From Kitasatospora sp. NA04385 (lineage in GTDB: Bacteria; Actinomycetota; Actinomycetes; Streptomycetales; Streptomycetaceae), in assembly GCF_013364235.1 (NCBI RefSeq), contig NZ_CP054919.1:8213239-8277238 (forward strand): DNA of 64,000 nt, in the 5' to 3' direction. Both the position numbers and the translations under genes were made by a program. This document shows, in pieces, positions 24,287 through 32,100 of the stretch (within the stretch, counting starts at the first letter, position 1; every line of letters begins with the position of its first letter). The notes below the pieces were generated by a model. The model was not told the DNA's origin. It searched no databases and was given only the letters and a program-made list of their open reading frames with translations.

Positions 24287-24973
24287 ATGAAGCGCACGAC
24301 CTGGGGTGCCGGGCTGACCGTCCTGGCCATGGTGTCGCTCGCCCTGTCCACCACCACCGGCCCGGCGTCCGCCGCCGCCCCCACCGCCGGGAGCACCACC
24401 GGGGGCGCCGCCACCGGGTGCACCTACACCGCCGCCGTGCCCGCCGACAACTTCAAGGGCATCCCGGTCTTCGACGCCAAGAAGGCCGCCAAGCCCTACA
24501 GCGCCACCCTCCGCACCAGCCAGGGCGCGATCACCTTCCAGGCGCTCACCGACCAGGCCCCCTGCACCACCTACTCGTTCCGCTTCCTCGCCGAACGCGA
24601 CTACTTCGACCGCACCCACTGCCACCGCCTCACCACCCAGCGGCTCTACGTCCTGCAGTGCGGCGACCCCACCGGCACCGGCAGCGGCGGCCCCGGCTAC
24701 TCCTTCCCCGACGAGAACCTGACCGGCGCCACCTACCCCGCGGGCACCGTCGCGATGGCCAACGCCGGGCCGAACACCAACGGCAGCCAGTTCTTCCTCG
24801 TCTGGAAGGACACCAAGCTCTCCCCGGCCTACACCCCCTTCGGCCGCGTCACGGCCGGCCTCGACGTGCTGCAGAAGATCGCCGCCGGCGGCGAGGACGA
24901 CCAGAACGGCCCCGGCGACGGCTTCCCGACGCTGCCCGTCAACATCCGCAACGTCGGGATCTCCAAGCGCTGA
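24287..24973 (+). CDS. Secreted cyclophilin-type peptidyl-prolyl isomerase
   Basis: 228 residues. A signal peptide ends about TTGPASA (res ~31). The cyclophilin fold follows, with FDRTHCHRLT (catalytic Arg region), VLQCGDPTGTGSGGPGYSFPDE and VAMANAGPNTNGSQFFLVW, all standard blocks. It would assist folding of exported proteins at the cell surface. GCGGAGG precedes ATG 24287. Single gene. Confidence 0.92.
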   Translation: MKRTTWGAGLTVLAMVSLALSTTTGPASAAAPTAGSTTGGAATGCTYTAAVPADNFKGIPVFDAKKAAKPYSATLRTSQGAITFQALTDQAPCTTYSFRFLAERDYFDRTHCHRLTTQRLYVLQCGDPTGTGSGGPGYSFPDENLTGATYPAGTVAMANAGPNTNGSQFFLVWKDTKLSPAYTPFGRVTAGLDVLQKIAAGGEDDQNGPGDGFPTLPVNIRNVGISKR

Positions 24974-25023
24974 CCCGCCCCTCCCGGGCAGGCCGGGGAG
25001 AGCCGGCAACGCCCGGAGGAACG

Positions 25024-25050
25024 CCCCGGCGGCGCGCTACGCCGCCGGGG
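25024..25050. terminator. Hairpin overlapping the EF-hand gene stop
   Basis: CCCCGGCGGCG (25024-25034) pairs with 25040-25050. It lies between convergent cyclophilin and EF-hand genes and includes the latter's TAG stop, so it likely serves the cyclophilin transcript. Confidence 0.6.
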
Positions 25051-25582
25051 CCAGCGCCCCGCACAGGTGGTTGCCCGGGTCCGCCGGGTCCGCGCTGATC
25101 CAGAACTGCGCCCACAGCTCGGTGAACTCCTCCCGGGAGAGGAAGCCGTCGCCGTCCAGGTCGACCAGCTCGAACACCCCCGTGGTGTCGGTCGGCCGCC
25201 CGTTCCACACGTCGACCAGGCGGCGGTGCTCCTCCCGGGAGATCCGGCCGTCGCCGTTCTCGTCGATCGCCTCGAAGACGGTGTCCGCCGTCGTCGTCAC
25301 CGCCTCCCGCATCTCGGGCAGCCGGTCCACCATGGCCAGGATCTCGTCCATGTCCACCAGCCCGTCGCCGTTGGTGTCCGCCGCCTCGTACAGCGCGTCC
25401 CACCAGCCGAGCATCACCCGCTCCACCCGGGCCGCCAGCTCCGGGTCCGCCGCCACCCGGGGCAGCCGGCCCCAGCGGTCCGCCAGCGCCCGGAAGTCCT
25501 CCCGGTCGAGGTAGCCGTTCCCGTCGGTGTCGAACGCATGGAACATGCTGGTCAGCTTGTAGCGCTGGAACTCGCTCGCCAT
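25037..25582 (-). CDS. Four-EF-hand calcium-binding protein (calerythrin-like)
   Basis: 181 residues with four EF-hand loops at residues 18-29 (DTDGNGYLDRED), 68-79 (DTNGDGLVDMDE), 106-117 (DENGDGRISREE) and 140-151 (DLDGDGFLSREE). Loops 2-4 end in the usual Glu; loop 1 ends in Asp29, which can favour Mg over Ca. No signal peptide, so a cytoplasmic calcium sensor or buffer similar to calerythrin and CabB-like proteins. ATG 25582 has a good upstream purine run. It is divergent from a LiaF-like gene and near a second EF-hand gene. Confidence 0.92.
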   Translation of the reverse strand: MASEFQRYKLTSMFHAFDTDGNGYLDREDFRALADRWGRLPRVAADPELAARVERVMLGWWDALYEAADTNGDGLVDMDEILAMVDRLPEMREAVTTTADTVFEAIDENGDGRISREEHRRLVDVWNGRPTDTTGVFELVDLDGDGFLSREEFTELWAQFWISADPADPGNHLCGALAPAA

Positions 25583-25794
25583 GGCCGTGCCTTTCCCTGG
25601 AACCTCTCGCGACGTGCGAGGCTGATCCTTTCCACTCCGCACCGCCCTACGGCGGCGTGCGGTCGTACGCCGCGCACGCGCACGCGCGCCCCGGGCGCGC
25701 GGCACCGCCCGCACGCCGGGCGCCGGTCGGGCATCTGCGGCAAAGGCGAAGGGCCACTTCTGCAAGGCTCCTGACGACCCCTAAGGTGACGGCC

Positions 25795-26151
25795 ATGACC
25801 ACCACGGGGAACCCCAGGGACGACGACCGCACCGACATCCGGATCAGCCTGATCGGCGGCACCCGGCTGGAGGGCCGGGAGATCCACGCCCGCACCCTCA
25901 CCGCCTCCCTGGTCGGCGGCGCCGACATCGACCTCACCGACCTCGACATCCCGGACGGCGCCGAACTGCGGATCACCAAGCTCAGCCTGGTCGGCGGCGT
26001 CTCCCTGCGGGTCCGCCCCGAGGTCCGGGTGGTCGTCACCGGCATCCGGATCGGCGGGGTCAGCGACGACGGCCCCACCGGCGAGGGCGGGCCCACCGTC
26101 CACGTCGCCGCCTGGGGCCTGGTCGGCGGCGTCCGCGTCCACCGCGACTGA
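25795..26151 (+). CDS. LiaF C-terminal-like (cell-envelope stress) domain protein
   Basis: 118 residues made of repeated beta strands with an SLIGG/SLVGG motif (ISLIGGTRLEG, TASLVGGADIDL, KLSLVGGVSLRV, GLVGGVRV). This pattern is that of the C-terminal domain of LiaF and related cell-wall-active antibiotic response proteins. No membrane segment or DUF1707 domain is fused, so it is a free cytoplasmic version. ATG 25795 is a short distance from CTAAGGTGA. It lies between two EF-hand genes. Confidence 0.75.
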   Translation: MTTTGNPRDDDRTDIRISLIGGTRLEGREIHARTLTASLVGGADIDLTDLDIPDGAELRITKLSLVGGVSLRVRPEVRVVVTGIRIGGVSDDGPTGEGGPTVHVAAWGLVGGVRVHRD

Positions 26152-26197
26152 CCGGCCCCGGGAGCGCCCCGGGACCGCTCGCCGCCCGCCCGCCGAC

Positions 26198-26237
26198 CGC
26201 TGTTCCGGACCGCCCTGTCGGACCGTCCGGAACAGCG
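26198..26237. promoter_or_regulatory. Inverted repeat before small EF-hand gene
   Basis: CGCTGTTCCGGAC (26198-26210) is exactly complementary to GTCCGGAACAGCG (26225-26237), and TATTGT, a possible -10 element, follows at once. It may be a terminator for the LiaF-like gene or an operator for the EF-hand gene; sequence alone does not decide. Confidence 0.5.
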
Positions 26238-26307
26238 GCTATTGTGGCCCGCGCGCCGGAACACGGCGGCACGTACCGGTGGAACAGCAAGAAGAGGGGT
26301 GGGTCCG

Positions 26308-26520
26308 GTGGCGGACATCGAAGCGGCACGGACGGCTTTCGCGCGCCTGGACGTCGACGGCGACGGGCGGGTCACCGCGCGCGAGTACAAGACGGTCATG
26401 GCCCAGCTCGGCGACTACCACGTCACCGAGACGGTCGCCCAGGCGATCATCAACGCCAAGGACGCCAACGGCGACGGCAAGCTCTCCTTCGAGGAGTTCT
26501 GGGCCTCCGTCCAGGGCTGA
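26308..26520 (+). CDS. Small two-EF-hand calcium-binding protein (CabC/CabD-like)
   Basis: 70 residues from GTG 26308. Two canonical EF-hand loops are at 15-26 (DVDGDGRVTARE) and 52-63 (DANGDGKLSFEE), giving a calmodulin-half-like domain. Size and loops match the small streptomycete Cab proteins, one of which (CabC) affects spore germination and aerial growth. GAGGGG lies upstream. It ends just before a strong terminator. Confidence 0.92.
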   Translation: MADIEAARTAFARLDVDGDGRVTAREYKTVMAQLGDYHVTETVAQAIINAKDANGDGKLSFEEFWASVQG

Positions 26521-26532
26521 CCGCCGAGCGCC

Positions 26533-26560
26533 CCCGCCCCCTCCGGCCGGAGGGGGCGGG
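26533..26560 (+). terminator. Terminator after small EF-hand gene
   Basis: A perfect 28-bp palindrome (26533-26546 with 26547-26560), GC-rich, starts 13 bp after the stop. Confidence 0.75.
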
Positions 26561-26659
26561 TGAGGTGCGGCACACCCGCACCGGCCCGACCGGCCGGAAC
26601 GCCCCCGGCCCCGGCCGCCGGGCTTGGCCACTGGCCCCCGCCCGCCGTACAACTGGCGG

Positions 26660-27220
26660 ATGCCGCCGAACGACCTCCGCCGCCGCCACCTCGCCGCCCG
26701 GGCCACCGCGCCCACCTACCCCGAGGTCGGCGCCACCGCGGCCGCCGCGCTGCCCGCCGGCTACTCCTGGCTGCGCCGCCGCGTCCACCTCGGCCACGGC
26801 CCCGCCGTCCTGGAGCGCGCCGGGGCGTACGTCCTCGGCTGGGGCGCCCAACTCGGCTCCGGCTTCGGGGTGTACCCGCCGGCCGAGCCCGCCGCCCCCG
26901 GCGCCACCGTCCTGCTCCGGCTCGCCCTGCCCGGGCTGCGCCTGCCCCGCCTGGTCATCCCGTGCCGGGTGGTCTGGACGGTCGAGGCCCCCGACCGGAT
27001 CGGTTTCGCCTACGGCACCCTGCCCGGGCACCCCGAGTGCGGCGAGGAGTCCTTCACGGTGAGCATGGACGCCGACGGCGAGGTGTGGTTCGAGGTGGCC
27101 GCCTTCTCCCGGCTCGCCTCCTGGTACGCCCGGCTCGGCCGCCCCGTCGCGCTCGCCCTCCAGCACCTGGCGATCGAGCGCTACCTGCGGGCCGTCGCCC
27201 GCGCGGCGGCCACGGCCTGA
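26660..27220 (+). CDS. DUF1990 family protein
   Basis: 186 residues. Blocks typical of DUF1990 are visible: TYPEVGATAAAALPAGYSWLRRRVHLGHG near the start, then CRVVWTVEAPDRIGFAYGTLPGHPECGEESFTV and a C-terminal LQHLAIERYLRAVARA. The family has an unknown role, with a few members tied to plant or bacterial stress proteins. There is no signal peptide. ATG 26660 lacks a clear ribosome site. Single gene convergent with the serine hydrolase. Confidence 0.83.
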   Translation: MPPNDLRRRHLAARATAPTYPEVGATAAAALPAGYSWLRRRVHLGHGPAVLERAGAYVLGWGAQLGSGFGVYPPAEPAAPGATVLLRLALPGLRLPRLVIPCRVVWTVEAPDRIGFAYGTLPGHPECGEESFTVSMDADGEVWFEVAAFSRLASWYARLGRPVALALQHLAIERYLRAVARAAATA

Positions 27221-27296
27221 CCCGAACGCCCGGCGGCACCGGCCCCGGTGCAGACGCCGGTCCGGCCCGGGCACCGATTCGGGCCCCGGCCCCGGG

Positions 27297-28274
27297 TCAG
27301 GCGGCGGCGGCGAACGCCCGCACCGCCGCGGACGCGACGGACTCCACCAGCGCGATGCCGGCCTCCTCGCTCGCCGAACCGTCGCTCAGCACCGACACCA
27401 GCAGGCTCCGGCCGCCGTACTCGATCCGGCCGATGCTGTTGACCACCCACAGCCCGGTGCTGTCCCGGGGCAGCCAGCCGTTCTTCAGCTGCACCGCGCC
27501 GCCCTGGTCGGCCGCCGAGACGCCCCAGTCCTGGTCGTCCGCGACCAGGCCCATCAGCTTCGCCAGGTAGGCGCGGGAGGACGGGCCCAGCGGCGAGTCC
27601 TCGGTGAACACCACCCGCAGCAGCCGGGCCTGGTCGGCGGCGGTGGTCTCGGTCAGCCCCCAGAAGCCGTCCGTCCCCGCGACCGTCCCGGTCAGCCCGA
27701 AGGCCGCATTGGCCGCGTCCAGCCCGCTCGCCCCGCCCACCGCCTCGAACAGGGTGGTCGCCGCGGTGTTGTCGCTCTGCTCGATCATCAGCGCGGCCGC
27801 CGCCTTCTGGGTGCTGCTCAGCACGCCGTCGTTCTGGAGCAGCAGTGCGGCCAGGATGTCGACCTTGACGATCGAGGCGGTGACGAAGGAGTCCTCGCCC
27901 CAGGCCGCGGACGCCCCGGAGGCCGGGTCGGTGACGGTGACGGCGAAGTGCCCGTCGAGGGTGTTCAGCGCGTTGTCCAGGGCGCTGCCCAGAGCGGCGG
28001 CCGCGGCGTCCTGCGTCGCGCCGTCGTCCACGTCGTCCGCGTCCTGCGAGCCGTCTGCGTCGTCCGAGCCGTCCGCGGTCGGTTCGGACGACGACACCGC
28101 CGCGGAGGCCGCCGCGCTCGCCGGGGCGCCGGCCGTCGGGCGGGAGAGCACCAGCCAGGAACCCAGCGCCGAGAGCGCCACCGCCACGACCACCGCCCGC
28201 CTGATCCGCCGGGTGCGCCTGCTGCGACGCTCCTGCCTGCGGGCGGAGGTCCGTGATTCGGGTGGTGCCGTCAT
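27297..28274 (-). CDS. Membrane-anchored class A beta-lactamase-like serine hydrolase
   Basis: 325 residues. An Arg-rich cytoplasmic start precedes one membrane anchor (VVVAVALSALGSWLVL, res ~28-43), then an acidic Ser/Asp linker (~55-90) and the hydrolase domain. Penicilloyl-serine motifs are in order: S134-x-x-K137 (TASIVKVD), SDN 167-169 and KNG 264-266 in place of KTG. The class A omega-loop glutamate motif is not obvious, so penicillin hydrolysis is uncertain; a peptidoglycan or unknown ester/amide target is possible. The start at ATG 28274 was chosen over 28391 because it directly precedes the polar/TM pattern. Confidence 0.85.
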   Translation of the reverse strand: MTAPPESRTSARRQERRSRRTRRIRRAVVVAVALSALGSWLVLSRPTAGAPASAAASAAVSSSEPTADGSDDADGSQDADDVDDGATQDAAAAALGSALDNALNTLDGHFAVTVTDPASGASAAWGEDSFVTASIVKVDILAALLLQNDGVLSSTQKAAAALMIEQSDNTAATTLFEAVGGASGLDAANAAFGLTGTVAGTDGFWGLTETTAADQARLLRVVFTEDSPLGPSSRAYLAKLMGLVADDQDWGVSAADQGGAVQLKNGWLPRDSTGLWVVNSIGRIEYGGRSLLVSVLSDGSASEEAGIALVESVASAAVRAFAAAA

Positions 28275-28632
28275 GCGGACGATGCTCTGCCGCCCGTCTT
28301 GGCCCGCGATGAGCCCCGGCTGAGCCCGCGCTGAGAAGCCGCAGCGGAGATCAACGCAAGAATCCGACAGATTTCTTGCGCAATCACGCAAGCGAATCCG
28401 GGCATTCGGCCTGCCCGGCGGGCGAAACGCTCCGACGGGCCTCGACTTCGGCCGCCGTTGCGGCGATAGTTGGGGTGGCCAAGGCCAGCTGAGCTGCCGG
28501 GATGTTCGGCCCCGGGTGTCCGCTTCGACTCAGGTCGCTAGTGCGAATCTTGCGCAGATTGCTATACTTCTTGCTGGGCCGTGTTTACGGTGGGGGGCAG
28601 GCCGCTCAGCAGCAGAGGAATGGAGCCCCCTC
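28275..28632. promoter_or_regulatory. 358-bp regulatory region with repeated CGCAAG/CTTGCG half sites
   Basis: The region separates the divergent serine hydrolase and a small unknown gene. It holds CGCAAG at 28355-28360, CTTGCG at 28375-28380, CGCAAG at 28387-28392 and CTTGCG at 28549-28554. The first two form an 8-bp inverted repeat (CGCAAGAA with TTCTTGCG), the second and third another with a 6-bp spacer. A TATACT element at 28563-28568 may be the -10 box of the small gene. No gene is seen in the gap. Confidence 0.55.
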
Positions 28633-28950
28633 ATGGCCCTCGCTTCCGCCTCCCGGCCCCGGCCGCTCCCGTCCATCGTGCGGCCGTCCGCCGTGCGGCC
28701 GTCCGGTACCGCCCCGGCCCCCGCGCCCGGGCCGCCGCTGCCGGTCTGGCTGGTGACCGTCCCCACCGCGGCGGCGGACTCCCGGGGCGGCGTCCAGGTC
28801 TTCGCGGTCCGGGCCGCCACCGTCCCGGACGCCCTCGCGCTGGCGGAGAGCCGCGCCGCGACGCCGTCCGCCGTGCTCCGCCGCCGCGGCGCCGCGGCCG
28901 ACCTGGCGCAGGCCACGGCCGCTCCGGCCGCCGGGGGATTCCTGGTCTGA
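28633..28950 (+). CDS. Small protein of unknown function
   Basis: 105 residues from ATG 28633. The N-terminal half is Pro/Arg/Ala-rich (SRPRPLPSIVRPSAVRPSG), followed by an alpha/beta segment (PVWLVTVPTAAADSRGGVQVFAVRAATVPDALALAES). No family recognised and no signal peptide. Support comes from codon bias, a possible promoter (TATACT) and a strong terminator at 28994-29036. Confidence 0.5.
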   Translation: MALASASRPRPLPSIVRPSAVRPSGTAPAPAPGPPLPVWLVTVPTAAADSRGGVQVFAVRAATVPDALALAESRAATPSAVLRRRGAAADLAQATAAPAAGGFLV

Positions 28951-28993
28951 GCTGCCGCGACGGTCTGCGCGGGGGTCCGCCCCGCCGACCGGC

Positions 28994-29036
28994 ACCCGGG
29001 GCCGCCCGCCTCCACCGAGGGCGGGCGGCCCCGGGT
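28994..29036 (+). terminator. Strong terminator (17-bp stem)
   Basis: 28994-29010 pairs perfectly with 29020-29036, 9-base loop. It separates the small unknown gene from the promoter of the GH87 gene. Confidence 0.8.
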
Positions 29037-29066
29037 CTTCCGTATGCGGAGCCTCTTTACGGTCCG

Positions 29067-29132
29067 TTGACACTCCGCTCATCACTCTGTAACTCTTGGG
29101 TGCCCTCACGCAAAAAACAGACAGATGTCTGT
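29067..29132 (+). promoter_or_regulatory. Promoter and palindrome upstream of GH87 gene
   Basis: TTGACA (29067-29072) is a consensus -35 box; TAACTC at 29090 is a possible -10 with 17-bp spacing. Downstream, ACAGACAGATGTCTGT (29117-29132) is a perfect palindrome placed where a repressor would block transcription. It does not resemble the CebR-like palindromes found further on. Confidence 0.55.
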
Positions 29133-29183
29133 CATTTTCTCGACTCTCCTCTCCCCCCACCCACCCCGAGACAGAGGGACGTC

Positions 29184-32100
29184 ATGAGATCCAAGCGCCT
29201 ACTGCCACGCCTGACGGCGACGTCGGTCGTGACGGGCATGCTCCTGCTCGCCGGGCCCGTACTGCCGGCCCGCGCCGCCGGCGGCCCCGACCTCGCCGCC
29301 GGGAAGACCGTCACCGCCAGCAGTGCCAACGGCCAGTACACGGCCGCGAACGTGAACGACGGCAACCAGTCCACCTACTGGGAGAGCGGTAGCGCCGCCC
29401 TCCCGCAGTGGGTCCAGGTCGACCTGGGCAGCGCCGCCAAGGTCGACCAGGTGGTGCTGAAACTGCCCGCCGGCTGGGGCGCCCGCAACGAGACGCTGGC
29501 CGTCCTCGGCTCCACCGACGGCAGCAACTTCACCCCGCTGGCCGCCGCGGCCGGCTACGCCTTCGACCCGGCGAGCGGCAACACCGTCCGGATCGACTTC
29601 CCCGCCGCCACCGCCCGCTGGGTGCGCGTCCAGGTCTCCGCCAACACCGGCTGGCAGGCCGCCCAGATCTCCGAGTTCGAGGTCCACGGCGCGAGCACCG
29701 CCTCGGCGAACCTGCTGGCCGGGCGCACCTTCACCGCCGGCGGCACCTCGCAGAACTACGGCGCGGGCAACGTCGGCGACGGCAACCAGGCCACCTACTG
29801 GGAGAGCGCCAACAACGCCTTCCCGCAGTGGATCCAGGGCGACCTGGGCTCCGCCGCCAAGGTCGACCGGCTGGTGCTGAAGCTCCCGGCCGGCTGGGAG
29901 CAGCGCACCGAGACCTTCAAGGTGCAGGGCTCCACCGACGGCAGCACCTTCACCGACCTGCTGGCCCCCGCCGCCTACAGCTTCGACCCGGCCGCCGGGA
30001 ACCAGGTCACCGTCTCGCTGCCCACCAGCACCACCCGCTACCTGCGGCTGCTGTTCACCGCCAACTCCGCCTGGCCCGCCGCCCAGCTCTCCGAGTTCGA
30101 GGCCTACGGCCCGACCTCCGGCGACACCCAGGCCCCCACCGCGCCGACCAACCTGGCGTACACCCAGCCCGAGGCCGGCAAGATCAGGCTGACCTGGAGC
30201 GCGGCGAGCGACAACACCGCCGTCACCGGCTACGACGTCTACGCCGACGGCCGGCTGGCCGCCTCGGTGGACGGCTCCACGCTGACCTGGACGGACACCC
30301 GCCCGGCGAGCGACACCGTCACCTACACCGTCCGGGCCAAGGACGCCGCGGGCAACCAGTCCAACCCCAGCGCGCCCGTCACCCGCACCGGCGAGGCCCC
30401 GGGCGACACCGCCAAGCCCAGCGCGCCCGGCAACCTCGCCTACACCGAACCCGCCGCCGGACAGATCAGGCTGACCTGGGACGCCGCCACCGACAACGTC
30501 GGCGTCACCGGCTACGACGTGTACGCCGACGGCCAGTTGAAGGCCTCCACCGCCGCCACCGTCCGCACCTGGACGGACAGCCAGCCCGCCACCGCCACCG
30601 TCACGTACACCGTGCGGGCCAAGGACGCGGCCGGCAACCAGTCCGACCCGAGCGCCCCGGTCACCCGCACCGGCAGCGGCACCGGCACCCCCGGCAGCAA
30701 CCTCGCCGCCGGCAAGCCGATCGAAGCCTCCGGCCAGGCCTGGACCTTCGCCCCGGCCAACGCCAACGACGGCAGCCTGTCCACCTACTGGGAGGGCAAC
30801 TCCGGCGCGTTCCCCAACACCCTGACGGTCCACCTGGGCAGCGACGCCGACCTGCAGAACGTCGTCGTCAAGCTCAACCCCGACGCCTCGTGGGGCGCCC
30901 GCACCCAGAACATCCAGGTGCTCGGCCGGGCCGACGGCGCCACCGCCTTCACCAGCCTGAAGGGCGCCGCCGACTACCGCTTCGACCCCGCGAGCGGCGC
31001 CAACACCGTCACCGTCCCGGTCACCGGCCGGGCCGCCGACCTCCAGCTGAAGTTCACCTCCAACACCGGCGCCCCCGCCGGGCAGGTCGCCGAGCTCCAG
31101 GTCGTCGGCACCCCCGCACCCAACCCCGACCTCACCGTCACCGACGTGGCGTGGTCCCCGGCCGACCCGGACGAGACCACCGCGATCACCCTGCGCGCCA
31201 CCGTCAAGAACACCGGCAACCTGCCCGCCGCCGCCACCACCGCCGACCTGCTGCTCGGCGGCGCGCTCGCCGACAGCGTCGACGTCCCCGCGCTGGCCGC
31301 CGGCGAGTCCGCCACCGTCAGCAAGGCGATCGGCACCCGCCCGCAGGGCAGCTACCTGCCCAGCGTCCGGGTCGACCCGAAGAACACCGTCCGGGAGCGC
31401 AACGAGGACAACAACCTGCTCGCCGCGAGCAGCCCGATCACCGTCCGCCAGGCGCCCGGCCCCGACCTCGAAGTCCTCGACGTCACCCCCAACCCGGCCA
31501 GCCCCGCGGCCGGCGCGGCCACCTCCTTCACCGTCAAGCTCCACAACCGCGGCATCGACCCGGCACCCGCCGGAGTCACCCGGCTCACCGTCGGCACCGC
31601 CACCCTGGACACCGCCACCCCCGCCATCGGCGCCGGACAGACCCTCACCCTCCCCGTCACCGGCACCTGGACCGCCGTCGCCGGCGGCGCGACCGTCGCC
31701 GTCACCGCCGACGCCACCAACACCGCCAAGGAGACCAACGAGGGCAACAACACCTACAGCAAGGCCATCGTGGTCGGCCGCGGCGCCGCCGCCCCCTTCA
31801 CCTCCTACGAGGCCGAGGACGGCAGCTACCAGGGCGAACTGCTCCAGGCCGACGCCACCCGGACCTTCGGCCACACCAACTACGCCTCCGAGTCCTCCGG
31901 CCGCAAGTCGGTCAAGCTGACCGCCACCGGCCAGTACGTCGAGATCACCTCCACCGTCCCCACCAACTCCATCGTGGTGCGCAACTCCATCCCCGACGCC
32001 CCCGGCGGCGGAGGCATCGACGCCACCCTCAGCCTCTACGCCGACAACGTGTTCGTGCAGAAGCTGAACCTCACCTCCAAGTACAGCTGGCTGTACGGCA

